54,543 bases of DNA, from contig DATCJY010000051.1 of the NCBI GenBank assembly GCA_036562565.1, forward strand, positions 1 to 54,543, written 5' to 3'. Positions within the stretch are counted from its first letter, which is position 1; each line of letters opens with the position of its first letter. The notes beneath the pieces were generated by a model. It saw only the letters and a list, made by a program, of their open reading frames with translations, ran no database searches and was not told where the DNA came from. Position numbers and translations under genes: made by a program. This stretch comes from DATCJY01 sp036562565 (GTDB lineage Bacteria; Bacteroidota; Bacteroidia; Flavobacteriales_D; Sanyastnellaceae). Positions 27,436 through 35,672 of the stretch are shown in pieces.

Positions 27436-27825
27436 ATGGCTACAGTTTTCTCAAAAATCGTTGCCGGTGAAATCCCATGTTATAAGATTGCGGAGAACGA
27501 TAAATTCCTTGCATTTCTGGATATAACACCGGTTGCCAAAGGGCATACCTTGGTCATTCCAAAGGTTGAAGTAGATTATTTCTTTGATATGGACAATGAG
27601 CTGCTCGCTGAAATAAACCTGTTTGCGAAAGAAGTAGCAACAAAAATTCAACGGGTAGTTCCTTGTAAAAAAATTGGTGTCTCCGTGGTGGGGTTGGAAG
27701 TGCCGCATGCACACATGCACCTCATTCCTATCAACACCATTAAAGACATGAGCTTTACGGGAGAGCGACTGAAAATGTCTCCTGAAGAGTTTGAATCACT
27801 TGCCAAAAAAATAAGGGAAGCTTAA
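27436..27825 (+). CDS. HIT-family nucleotide hydrolase/transferase
   Basis: The 129-aa protein has the HIT-domain signature: N-terminal FSKIVAGEIPCYKIAEND, AFLDITPVAKGHTLVIPK, and the histidine triad in VPHAHMHLIPI (about residues 91-101; the middle His is the nucleophile). The family hydrolyses nucleoside phosphoramidates and related AMP conjugates (HinT/PKCI-like). It is in an operon with greA. The stop codon TAA lies in the loop of a perfect hairpin shared with the convergent hemB gene; the two coding regions overlap by 4 bp. Confidence 0.96.
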   Translation: MATVFSKIVAGEIPCYKIAENDKFLAFLDITPVAKGHTLVIPKVEVDYFFDMDNELLAEINLFAKEVATKIQRVVPCKKIGVSVVGLEVPHAHMHLIPINTIKDMSFTGERLKMSPEEFESLAKKIREA

Positions 27826-27842
27826 ATGCTTCCCTTATTTTT
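27807..27842. terminator. bidirectional terminator spanning the HIT and hemB stops
   Basis: Perfect 15-bp arms (27807-27821 and 27828-27842: AAAAATAAGGGAAGC and its complement) flank a 6-nt TTAAAT loop. The stem ends in A5/T5, giving a U-tract in both directions. The TAA stops of both convergent genes lie within or adjoining the loop, so the last codons of each gene form the stem. Confidence 0.93.
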
Positions 27843-28805
27843 CATCTCTGCGTATTCTTTTGCGAAATAGGTCAGTATCACATCGGCTCCGGCTCTGTGG
27901 ATGCTTAGCAACATCTCAGGCATGGCGCGTTCATATTGTATCCAACCGCGTTCAGCTGCTGCTTTCAGCATGGAGTATTCACCACTGACGTTGTAAGCCG
28001 CAATCGGTAAATTGGAATTTTGCTTCAACAGTTGAATGATGTCGAGATAGCACAAGGCCGGTTTCACCATCAGAAAATCGGCTCCTTCGATGGTATCCAG
28101 TTCCGCTTCGCGCAAGGCCTCTATCTTATTGGCCGGGTCCATTTGATAGGTTTTCTTATCGCCAAATTTTGGAGCTGAATCCAGCGCATCTCTGAAGGGG
28201 CCATAATAAGCACTCGCATATTTAGCGGTATAAGACATAATACTGGTATTGGTGAAACCAGCATCATCCAGTGCTTCGCGGATATAACCCACGCGACCGT
28301 CCATCATATCCGATGGGCCAATGATGTCGATGCCTGCCTCAGCTTGGGCTACGGCCATTTTGGCCAAGATCGGTAAGGTGCGGTCGTTGAGGATTTGTCC
28401 GTTCTCCACATATCCGTCATGGCCATCGCTGCTGTAGGGGTCCATGGCCACATCACTCATCAGACAACTTTCAGGAAACTCTTTCTTTATGGCACGAACA
28501 GCTTTGAGATAGAAGTTGTCTGGGTTATAACTATAAGTTGCTTCTTTGTCCTTGAGAGATTCTTCCACTGCCGGAAACAAATCGAATGTCTGAACACCGA
28601 GATTCATACATTCTTCAATTTCCTTCAGCAACAAATCGATGCTCCAGCGATAGATGCCGGGCATAGAGCCAATTGGTACTTTTTGGTTTTTACCGTCTAC
28701 TACAAATACGGGGAATATCAATTTGGAAACAGGTAAATCTGTTTCTCTGATGAGATTGCGCACTGCCGCTGATTTTCGGTTGCGTCTTGGTCTTTCTATC
28801 ATCAT
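27822..28805 (-). CDS. hemB: porphobilinogen synthase (delta-aminolevulinic acid dehydratase)
   Basis: The 327-aa enzyme condenses two 5-aminolevulinate molecules to porphobilinogen in heme synthesis. The Schiff-base lysines are visible in SYTAKYAS (Lys195) and DFLMVKPAL (Lys248), and GIDIIGPSDMMDGRVGYIR is conserved. The active-site metal stretch reads SDVAMDPYSSDGHDG (about residues 117-131), with Asp where zinc enzymes have Cys, so it should be of the Mg/non-zinc type. It starts 2 bp after the upstream lipoprotein gene's stop, in an operon with yidD. Either of two adjacent ATGs could be the start. Confidence 0.98.
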   Translation of the reverse strand: MMIERPRRNRKSAAVRNLIRETDLPVSKLIFPVFVVDGKNQKVPIGSMPGIYRWSIDLLLKEIEECMNLGVQTFDLFPAVEESLKDKEATYSYNPDNFYLKAVRAIKKEFPESCLMSDVAMDPYSSDGHDGYVENGQILNDRTLPILAKMAVAQAEAGIDIIGPSDMMDGRVGYIREALDDAGFTNTSIMSYTAKYASAYYGPFRDALDSAPKFGDKKTYQMDPANKIEALREAELDTIEGADFLMVKPALCYLDIIQLLKQNSNLPIAAYNVSGEYSMLKAAAERGWIQYERAMPEMLLSIHRAGADVILTYFAKEYAEMKNKGSI

Positions 28806-28807
28806 GA

Positions 28808-29257
28808 TTATTTAACTGCGTTCACCTTGGATTTCCAGGTGGTAATGTCTTCTTGTGATTTTTTCAAGGCTGAAAGTACCTCTTGGTCCTTAGCCTTATC
28901 GCCAAACGGATTGGTCGCACCATTTGCAATCTCCTCCGTGGATGGAAGGATAGCCAATTCATTTTTCCAATTCTGAAGTTCTTGTTTCAACGCTTCTACT
29001 TCCAACTGCTTGGACTTTAATGCTTCAAAAGCCTTGATTTTGGTGGAGTCTGTTGCAAATGTGGAGTCGGTGCTGATAGTGGACATTTCAGCCGATAATT
29101 CATTGAGGCGGGCAGCCAGCGTAGAATCCAGAGAATTATATTCTTTCAAGGTTTGCTCTTGGATGGTGCGTGCGCGTTTAAGGGTTTCGCTGTCGCTGGT
29201 TGCGCATGAGGTAAGTAAACCGGAAAGAGCAATTACATAAAGGTATTTTGCTTTCAT
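28808..29257 (-). CDS. small coiled-coil lipoprotein
   Basis: The chosen start gives 149 aa beginning MKAKYLYVIALSGLLTSC, a lipoprotein signal with Cys18. The longer upstream reading would swallow yidD sequence in another frame and lacks a signal. The mature protein is Lys/Glu/Ser/Thr-rich and mostly helical with coiled-coil potential (residues about 25-105: RARTIQEQTLKEYNSLD, SKQLEVEALKQELQNWK). I do not recognise a family. It lies between yidD (4-bp gap) and hemB (2-bp gap), so it belongs to that operon. Confidence 0.85.
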   Translation of the reverse strand: MKAKYLYVIALSGLLTSCATSDSETLKRARTIQEQTLKEYNSLDSTLAARLNELSAEMSTISTDSTFATDSTKIKAFEALKSKQLEVEALKQELQNWKNELAILPSTEEIANGATNPFGDKAKDQEVLSALKKSQEDITTWKSKVNAVK

Positions 29258-29261
29258 CTTT

Positions 29262-29510
29262 TTATTCTTTGATTTTGTTCTTAGGATTGGTGGGAACAGG
29301 ATCGTATCCAAAAGTACCCCAAGGGTGGCACTTGAGAATGCGTTTGATGCCGAGAAAGATGCCTTTGAGTACTCCCCATTCGTTGATGGCTTGGACAGCA
29401 TACTCGGAGCAGGAAGGAGTGTGCCTGCACTTAGGTCCCAGCAAAGGCGAGATAACCGCTTGATAAACCCGAATAGGAAAAATGAATACCTTTTTCATTT
29501 CCGACACCAT
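29262..29510 (-). CDS. yidD: YidD membrane protein insertion factor
   Basis: The 82-aa protein has the family hallmarks: RVYQAVISPLLGP, CRHTPSCSEYAVQAI and LGIKRILKCHPWG with conserved cysteines, and ends GYDPVP. YidD is a small membrane-associated protein that assists YidC-dependent insertion. It usually sits between rnpA and yidC; here it heads an operon with a lipoprotein and hemB. Met5 (29498, MKKVFIFPIRVYQ) is an equally good start. A TACCTTCGC box lies 16 bp upstream. Confidence 0.96.
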   Translation of the reverse strand: MVSEMKKVFIFPIRVYQAVISPLLGPKCRHTPSCSEYAVQAINEWGVLKGIFLGIKRILKCHPWGTFGYDPVPTNPKNKIKE

Positions 29511-29526
29511 TGCTTACGATGGTGCC

Positions 29527-29535
29527 GCGAAGGTA
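29527..29535 (-). promoter_or_regulatory. candidate -7 box for yidD operon
   Basis: The minus strand reads TACCTTCGC, matching TAnnTTCG, 16 bp before the yidD ATG. It would drive the yidD-lipoprotein-hemB operon. Confidence 0.35.
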
Positions 29536-29599
29536 GAGCACTTTGTCTTTGGCCATCTTTCGGGTAGGCTTTTTTAAACTTTTCTTGGTATTGCGCCAT

Positions 29600-29608
29600 T
29601 AATTTCGC
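29600..29608 (+). promoter_or_regulatory. candidate -7 box before the YbdG-like gene
   Basis: The sequence TAATTTCGC matches TAnnTTCG but ends only 4 bp before the ATG at 29613. If real, the message would be leaderless or start inside the annotated codon region. It lies in the 102-bp divergent gap with yidD. Confidence 0.25.
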
Positions 29609-29612
29609 CTCC

Positions 29613-30890
29613 ATGAATTTCAAACTTTGGTCTCAGCAACTGGAACATTGGTTGCGAGGTTATCATTTGGATGGAGATGAATTGTATTTCACGCACTTAG
29701 CGGTTTCGCTGGGCGTCCTCATTTTATTATCATGCGGTATATGGTTGGCCACGCGGATGGCGATTTCGCTCGGCATGCGTGCTTCCATGTCCAAGAGACG
29801 TGCGGAGTGGCACAATCGATTCTCACAATTCAAGGTGTTCCGCGCATGGTCATTCGTCATTATTGCGTATGTATTCAGTCAGGCATTTCCACATATTTTC
29901 ATCGGGCTGCCTACTTGGGGTAGTATTGCCAAAACAGTCATAGACGTTGCTATCATCATTACATTTCTGATGGCGCTGAATGCAACAATGAACGCAATTG
30001 TTGCTTTACTTGAAAGCACCGAGGAATACAGTGATAAACCTATCCGCAGCTATAAGCAGGTAGCAACGATTCTGTTTACCATCATCGCTATCATCCTCAT
30101 CTTGGCCATACTGATGGGCGAGAGTCCACTTTATATCCTTGGAGGATTCGGTGCTATTACAGCTGTGGTGTTGCTGATTTTCAAAGATGCATTGCTGGGC
30201 TTTGTGGCATCGGTGCAGATGAGTGCTATTGACCTTGTTCACATTGGTGACTGGATTGCCATGGATAAATACGGTGCAGATGGACGCGTTGTAGAAATTA
30301 ACCTCACCACTGTAAAGGTGCAAAACTGGGATATGACCATGACCTTGATACCGAGTTATGCACTCGTGAGTGAGTCATTCAAAAACTGGCGCGGTATGTT
30401 TGAAAGCAATGGGCGCAGAATTAAACGACACATCAGCATCAATATCGCGAGTATCAAATTCATCGATGAGCGTTTGTATGAGAAATTACTGAAGCTCGAT
30501 TTGATTCGCGATGAACTCATCAGACGCCAAAACGAAATCAATGAACACAACACGACTAAGAATCCTAATCGCGATGTATTGCTCAATGGAAGACATATGA
30601 CCAACATCGGTGTGTTCCGTTTGTATGCGCAAGCTTATCTGGCTCATAACCCGAATATCAATACAGAAATGACGTACCTCGTACGTCAATTACAGCCCAC
30701 TGAGACTGGCCTTCCAATTGAGATATATGCTTTCACTCGCGATAAGACTTTTGTAAACTATGAAGCGATTGCAGCGGATATCTTTGATCACCTGCTGGCT
30801 TCCATCCCTTATTTTGAGCTCGAAGTTTTCCAAGATCCTACCGGCTCTGATATGCGCACACTCACAAGTACATTGCATCCACGCTCATGA
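29613..30890 (+). CDS. ybdG: mechanosensitive channel, YbdG/MscS type
   Basis: The 425-aa inner-membrane protein has about five TM segments in the first 200 residues (around 25-48, 80-105, 110-132, 150-170, 175-200), then the MscS beta domain. The segment VVLLIFKDALLGFVASVQ is followed by GDWIAMDKYGADGRVVEI and LTTVKVQNWD, then PSYALVSESFKNWRGM and GRRIKRHISI. This run closely parallels E. coli YbdG, a small-conductance MscS homologue that protects against mild hypo-osmotic shock. It heads a tight plus-strand gene run; its stop overlaps the start of the next gene as ATGA. Confidence 0.95.
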   Translation: MNFKLWSQQLEHWLRGYHLDGDELYFTHLAVSLGVLILLSCGIWLATRMAISLGMRASMSKRRAEWHNRFSQFKVFRAWSFVIIAYVFSQAFPHIFIGLPTWGSIAKTVIDVAIIITFLMALNATMNAIVALLESTEEYSDKPIRSYKQVATILFTIIAIILILAILMGESPLYILGGFGAITAVVLLIFKDALLGFVASVQMSAIDLVHIGDWIAMDKYGADGRVVEINLTTVKVQNWDMTMTLIPSYALVSESFKNWRGMFESNGRRIKRHISINIASIKFIDERLYEKLLKLDLIRDELIRRQNEINEHNTTKNPNRDVLLNGRHMTNIGVFRLYAQAYLAHNPNINTEMTYLVRQLQPTETGLPIEIYAFTRDKTFVNYEAIAADIFDHLLASIPYFELEVFQDPTGSDMRTLTSTLHPRS

Positions 30891-31495
30891 TTCTACCGAA
30901 GAAGTTGATATTGCAATTGGCATTGGTAACCATCACTGCTATGCCAATGGTGGCCATTATCATCGACCGATTTTCGGAACGAGTGAATTTGCGTGAAGCT
31001 TTGATAGGCTACGAACCGTGGTGGAAGCAGATTGTATTTGGTAGTTTTGTGGGTATTGTCATTGCGATATTGGCCAAGCTTCTTGTTGAATCTCCTTTAT
31101 TGGATGAGGTCAACGCAAAGTATGCCCACATGCTGGGCAGATTCAAACTCAACATGAGTGAGATTGTTCTTGTATCACTTTGTGCGGGTGTGGGAGAGGA
31201 GATTCTGTTTCGCGGTGCTTTGCAACCCATCTTTGGAATCATCATTACCTCTATCATCTTTGTTGCTATACATGGTTATCTCAATCCACGTGACTGGCGC
31301 TTGAGTATTTACGGTGTTTATATGGTTGGAGCCATTGCGGTCATTGGTTGGATGAGCGAACGTCTTGGGTTGATATCTGCAATACTCGCACACACCATTA
31401 TCGATATATACTTGTTGCATCATCTGCAAAATGACGATGATGAAGTAACCATTACGGAGAATCCTAACTTGCAGGATCCTTTTCAGGACCTCTAA
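30887..31495 (+). CDS. CPBP-family intramembrane metalloprotease
   Basis: The 202-aa protein has several hydrophobic helices. The three motifs of the CPBP (CAAX protease/bacteriocin-processing) family are visible: GVGEEILFRGALQ (Glu104-Glu105, Arg109), FVAIHGYLNP (His129), and LAHTIIDIY (His169, Asp173). These residues would form the metal-dependent active site in the membrane. The substrate is unknown. An acidic C-terminal tail (NDDDEV) probably faces the cytoplasm. It overlaps the YbdG-like gene by 4 bp (ATGA), so translation is coupled. Confidence 0.93.
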   Translation: MILPKKLILQLALVTITAMPMVAIIIDRFSERVNLREALIGYEPWWKQIVFGSFVGIVIAILAKLLVESPLLDEVNAKYAHMLGRFKLNMSEIVLVSLCAGVGEEILFRGALQPIFGIIITSIIFVAIHGYLNPRDWRLSIYGVYMVGAIAVIGWMSERLGLISAILAHTIIDIYLLHHLQNDDDEVTITENPNLQDPFQDL

Positions 31496-31506
31496 TTACA
31501 ACTTTC

Positions 31507-31857
31507 ATGGCAAAGAATAAAAACAACAGCAACAGTTTGGGAGGATTTGTTTTCTCCACCAATCCTAATTTTCGTCCGGAAGAGGAAGAAGAAAAAATGG
31601 AAACGCTAGCCCCCAACCAACAGGACTTGCGCGTATGGTTGGAGAAAAATCACAGAGGTGGTAAGACGGCTACTGTGGTAAAAGGTTTCATTGGTACAGA
31701 TGATGACTTAGACACATTGGGAAAAACACTAAAGACCAAGTGTGGAACCGGTGGTTCGGCTAAAGATGGTGAAATCATCATCCAAGGTGATCACAGAGAA
31801 AAAGTAGTGGCACTACTTATTCAAATGGGCTACAAAGCCAAGAAAGCCGGAGCCTGA
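31507..31857 (+). CDS. SUI1/eIF1-like translation factor (YciH family)
   Basis: The 116-aa protein has a basic N-terminal tail (about 30 residues) and then the SUI1 fold: RGGKTATVVKGFIG, LDTLGKTLKTKCGTGGSA, KDGEIIIQGDHREKVVALL. Bacterial YciH proteins resemble eIF1 and influence the fidelity of translation initiation. It lies 11 bp after the CPBP gene and 26 bp before the methyltransferase, in the same run. Confidence 0.95.
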   Translation: MAKNKNNSNSLGGFVFSTNPNFRPEEEEEKMETLAPNQQDLRVWLEKNHRGGKTATVVKGFIGTDDDLDTLGKTLKTKCGTGGSAKDGEIIIQGDHREKVVALLIQMGYKAKKAGA

Positions 31858-31883
31858 TTTAAACAATTAAAAAATACACTACA

Positions 31884-33047
31884 TTGTTCGGACAAAAGAA
31901 ATTTCACATCATCATCAAAACGCTGTATAACCTTGAAGAGGTTCTTGCTGCAGAAGTGGCACAGCTCGGTGGTGATAGGATTGTACTCGGTAATCGAGTA
32001 GTGCATTGCACGGGAGATAAGAAGTTTTTGTACAAGGCTAATCTCCACTTGCGCACAGCTCTGCGCATCCTTGTGCCTATTGTGGAGTTTCCCATCCGCG
32101 AAGCAGATAACATCTACACGCAAAGCCTCAAAACCGATTGGACGAACTACTTGGATGTTGATCAGACATTCGCTATCGAGCCCAATGTGCACTCTGATTT
32201 TATCAAACACAGCAATTACGCATCGGTGAAACTCAAAGATGCTATTGCTGATTTTTTCATGAAGCAATTCGGACGTAGGCCATCAGTAAATCCTGATAAA
32301 CCGGATGTGCTCTTTAATCTGCACATTGATAACCATCGTGTGACCATATCACTTGATAGCAGTGGTGAATCATTGAACAGAAGAGGCTATCGAAGTGCCG
32401 GTGCTAAGGCACCACTCAACGAAGTATTAGCAGCTGGTATGATTATGCTCACAGGATGGAAAGGCAAAACAGATTTCTATGATCCAATGTGCGGTAGTGG
32501 CACACTCGCCATAGAAGCTGCTATGATTGCTCAAAATTTACCGGCACAGTATTTACGGGAAGACTTCGGGTTCATGCACTGGTCCAACTATGAAGAGACG
32601 CTTTGGCAGGAAGTAGTGGATGAGGCAAAGTCATCTTCACGCGAACAGGAATGCAAAATTTTTGCATCAGATGCCGATAGCCGTCAACTCAAAGTGGCCA
32701 AACAAAACATCTCGAATGCCCTCATGGAAGAGGATATAGAAGTGCAGCTCATGGATTTTATGGAGTTGAAACCTGTCGGTACCAATGGCTCGGTGTTCAT
32801 GAATCCGCCTTATGGTGAACGCATGGAGCAAGAGAACATCTTTGAGTTCTATAAACTCATCGGAAATACATTGAAGCACAATTGGAGCGGTCACAGAGCA
32901 TGGATTATATCTTCCGATAAAGAAGCATTGAAACGTATCGGCTTAAAACCATCTCGCAAGTTTCGCCTCATCAATGGAACATTGGACTGCGGATTTTATG
33001 GATATGAATTGTTCAGCGGCAAAAGAAGTGATTTTTTAAAAGCATAA
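31884..33047 (+). CDS. THUMP-domain rRNA methyltransferase (RlmL-type)
   Basis: The 387-aa protein has an N-terminal ferredoxin-like/THUMP RNA-binding region (residues about 5-155: IIIKTLYNLEEVLAAEVAQL, LKTDWTNYLDV). A Rossmann methyltransferase follows, with the linker SLNRRGYRSAGAKAPLNEVL, the SAM motif FYDPMCGSGTLAIEAAMIA and the catalytic NPPYGERM. It should methylate guanine N2 in 23S rRNA, as in the N-terminal half of E. coli RlmL; exact specificity is not certain. The start codon is TTG: an in-frame stop lies 24 bp upstream with no ATG between, and the next internal ATG would cut the THUMP domain. Confidence 0.93.
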   Translation: MFGQKKFHIIIKTLYNLEEVLAAEVAQLGGDRIVLGNRVVHCTGDKKFLYKANLHLRTALRILVPIVEFPIREADNIYTQSLKTDWTNYLDVDQTFAIEPNVHSDFIKHSNYASVKLKDAIADFFMKQFGRRPSVNPDKPDVLFNLHIDNHRVTISLDSSGESLNRRGYRSAGAKAPLNEVLAAGMIMLTGWKGKTDFYDPMCGSGTLAIEAAMIAQNLPAQYLREDFGFMHWSNYEETLWQEVVDEAKSSSREQECKIFASDADSRQLKVAKQNISNALMEEDIEVQLMDFMELKPVGTNGSVFMNPPYGERMEQENIFEFYKLIGNTLKHNWSGHRAWIISSDKEALKRIGLKPSRKFRLINGTLDCGFYGYELFSGKRSDFLKA

Positions 33048-33066
33048 CACAAACAACTACCGATAA

Positions 33067-33828
33067 ATGAAAAAGCAAATAGTCATGGTGACCGGGGCGA
33101 CTTCCGGATTTGGTAAAGCCATTGCTGAGCGATTCGCGAAGGAAGGATGGAATGTCATCATCAACGGAAGACGAATGGAACGCCTTGAGGAGTTGGCCAA
33201 GCAATTGGAAGAGGCACATGGTGTTGCTATCACCTCATTGTGTTTTGATGTGCGTGACAACGATGCGGTATGCAAAGCAGTTGCTTCACTTTCTCCGGAT
33301 TGGCAAAATATCGATGTGTTGGTGAACAATGCGGGGCTTGCCCTTGGAAAAGACCCCATACACAAGGGAGATCTCGCGCAATGGAATCAGATGATTGATA
33401 CCAATATCAAAGGTCTCCTTTACGTCACCAAAGCAGTAACACCATTCATGGTGCAACGCAAACAAGGTATTGTTATCAATATCGGCTCAATTGCCGGAAG
33501 GGAGGTGTATTCAGGAGGTAATGTGTATAGCGCTACGAAGTTTGCTGTAGATGCATTGACTAAGAGCATGCGCATTGACTTGTTGCCACATGGTGTTCGG
33601 GTATCGCAAATAGCTCCAGGTGCTGCCGAGACGGAGTTCAGTCTTGTTCGTTTTTCAGGTGATGAGAAAAAAGCCAAAGCGGTTTATCAAGGATACACAC
33701 CATTGCATGCCGAAGATATTGCGGAGGCTGCTTGGTTTATTGCCTCCCGACCTCCGCATGTTTGTATTCAGGATATGCTCATACTGCCTACGGCACAAGC
33801 CAATGCAACTACTTTTCATAAAGCTTAA
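33067..33828 (+). CDS. short-chain dehydrogenase (YdfG-like)
   Basis: The 253-aa classical SDR has the NADP-binding VTGATSGFGKAIA (residues about 7-19) followed by NGRRMERL, where the arginines favour NADP. NNAG (about 91-94), the catalytic Ser in NIGSIAG and YSATK (Tyr/Lys pair) are present, with the C-terminal PGAAETEFSLVRF typical of the YdfG/serine 3-dehydrogenase group. It should oxidise a beta-hydroxy acid or reduce a semialdehyde, with the substrate uncertain. It is 19 bp from the methyltransferase and 17 bp from the amidohydrolase. Confidence 0.94.
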   Translation: MKKQIVMVTGATSGFGKAIAERFAKEGWNVIINGRRMERLEELAKQLEEAHGVAITSLCFDVRDNDAVCKAVASLSPDWQNIDVLVNNAGLALGKDPIHKGDLAQWNQMIDTNIKGLLYVTKAVTPFMVQRKQGIVINIGSIAGREVYSGGNVYSATKFAVDALTKSMRIDLLPHGVRVSQIAPGAAETEFSLVRFSGDEKKAKAVYQGYTPLHAEDIAEAAWFIASRPPHVCIQDMLILPTAQANATTFHKA

Positions 33829-33845
33829 TCCTTTTTAGCATCACC

Positions 33846-35525
33846 ATGAAACATCCATCGTTCTACACTGTTGTACCGTTGCTTATGCTCATCTTGTTTG
33901 CGTCTTGTCATTTCAAAAACAAGGATGCGGATATTATCTATCATAATGCGAAGATTTATACGGTAGATGGTGACTTCAGTGTGAAGGAAGCAATGGCCAT
34001 TAAGGACGGAAAAATCATTGCCATCGGAGCAGAGCGAGAAATTTTGAATGAATACAAAGCTCCAAAAGTGATCGATTGCCAGAAACGTTTCATCTATCCG
34101 GGATTTATAGATGCACATTGTCACTTCATGGGTTATGGTTTGGCATTGCAGCAAGTGGACTTGGTGGGCACCAAAAGCTGGGATGATGTGCTGACCCGCT
34201 TAAAGCAATATGCAGAAAAACATCCGGATAAAGATTGGATAATAGGAAGAGGTTGGGATCAGAATGATTTAATTCAAGAGGGAATGGAGCAGGAAATCAT
34301 TCCAATGCCCGATAATACGCAGTTGAATACACTATTTCCTGATAAGCCGGTGGTCTTGATTCGCATTGATGGTCATGCATTGTTGGCGAATCAAAAGGCT
34401 TTGGACTTGGCCGGTATCAATGCTTCCACACATGTCAATGGCGGCATTGTAGAAGTCAAGAATGGGAAACTCACTGGAATTCTTATTGACAATGCAATGC
34501 AAAAAGTCTTTGATGTGATGCCGAAAGCAACAGTGGAGGAGAAAAAAAGAGCATTGCTCATGGCGCAGCAAAATTGCTTTGAGGAAGGATTGACCACTGT
34601 GGATGAAGCAGGTTTGATGTATGACGATATCGAACTTATCAAGGAACTGCATGAAGCAGGGAGTTTGAAGATGCGTATCTATGCTATGCTTTCTGATGAT
34701 GAAGCCAACTATGCTCGTTATATGAAGCAGGGGATTGACACAACCGATTTCCTCACGGTACGTGCATTCAAATTATATGCTGATGGTGCGTTGGGTTCAC
34801 GTGGGGCATGTTTGTCAAGCCCTTATACAGATGTCATTCACCACGCAGAATACGGTATGATGCTCAAAGACCCTGCGTATTTTAGAATGCGTGCTCAACA
34901 GCTGCATGATAAAGGTTTTCAAATGTGTACACACGCCATTGGTGATAGTGCCAATCGTGTGATGTTGCATATTTATGCTGAACAGTTACAAGGTGTGAAT
35001 GATGCACGTTGGCGAATAGAACATGCTCAGGTAGTACATAAAGAAGATATTCCCATGTTCGGGATGTACAGCATCATTCCATCAGTGCAACCATTACATG
35101 CAACGAGTGATATGCCATGGGCTTACCTAAGACTTGGTAAGAATCGATTGGCTCGTGCCTATGCATATCGCGAATTGAAACAGCAACTCGGTATGGTTGC
35201 CTTGGGTACTGATTTTCCGGTAGAGGACATCGCCCCGTTGAAGACATTTTATGCCGCAGTAGTGAGAAAGGATGCTACCGGAAATCCTGCAGAGGGATTT
35301 CAAATGGAAAATGCATTGACACGAGAAGATGCCTTGCGTGGCTTAACCATCTGGCCTGCCATTGCCAATTTTGAAGAAGAGAAAAAGGGAAGCCTGGAAG
35401 TAGGCAAATGGGCGGACTTTGTGATGCTTGATCAAGACCTAATGAAGGTAGCAGAAGATAAACTACTAAAGGTAAAAGTGCTCATGACAGCAGTGGCTGG
35501 GGAAAATGTCTATACAAGACAATGA
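33846..35525 (+). CDS. lipoprotein amidohydrolase (YtcJ-like, amidohydrolase family 3)
   Basis: The 559-aa protein begins with a lipoprotein signal (PLLMLILFASC, Cys21). The metal-dependent amidohydrolase fold follows: YPGFIDAHCHF (metal His91 and His93), IIGRGWDQND, LKLYADGALGSRGA, MCTHAIGDSANR, RIEHAQVV and the late GTDFPVED. YtcJ-type enzymes hydrolyse amide or imide bonds and are often annotated as formamidases without firm proof. The lipid anchor places it in the periplasm or at the surface, unlike most cytoplasmic relatives. It ends the 29.6-35.5 kb gene run. Confidence 0.93.
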   Translation: MKHPSFYTVVPLLMLILFASCHFKNKDADIIYHNAKIYTVDGDFSVKEAMAIKDGKIIAIGAEREILNEYKAPKVIDCQKRFIYPGFIDAHCHFMGYGLALQQVDLVGTKSWDDVLTRLKQYAEKHPDKDWIIGRGWDQNDLIQEGMEQEIIPMPDNTQLNTLFPDKPVVLIRIDGHALLANQKALDLAGINASTHVNGGIVEVKNGKLTGILIDNAMQKVFDVMPKATVEEKKRALLMAQQNCFEEGLTTVDEAGLMYDDIELIKELHEAGSLKMRIYAMLSDDEANYARYMKQGIDTTDFLTVRAFKLYADGALGSRGACLSSPYTDVIHHAEYGMMLKDPAYFRMRAQQLHDKGFQMCTHAIGDSANRVMLHIYAEQLQGVNDARWRIEHAQVVHKEDIPMFGMYSIIPSVQPLHATSDMPWAYLRLGKNRLARAYAYRELKQQLGMVALGTDFPVEDIAPLKTFYAAVVRKDATGNPAEGFQMENALTREDALRGLTIWPAIANFEEEKKGSLEVGKWADFVMLDQDLMKVAEDKLLKVKVLMTAVAGENVYTRQ

Positions 35526-35672
35526 TTTCTTTTTGGATGCACTTTTTCATCTTCCTTCATTGTGATACAATTAAAATTAGTCATCAAAAAGATTTCGAAC
35601 TCACATAATTAAGCACATCTTTGTCGCGGAATTATTTATATTACTGATTTCCATTTAGCGAGTTCCAACACC

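Noticed and set aside
29258..29401. N-terminal extension of the coiled-coil lipoprotein
   Set aside because: It would overlap yidD in another frame and hide the lipoprotein signal that begins at 29257.
29511..29612. Possible rnpA or other small gene upstream of yidD
   Set aside because: The minus strand here offers only a 34-codon ORF (from about 29601) with no RnpA features; treated as a promoter region.
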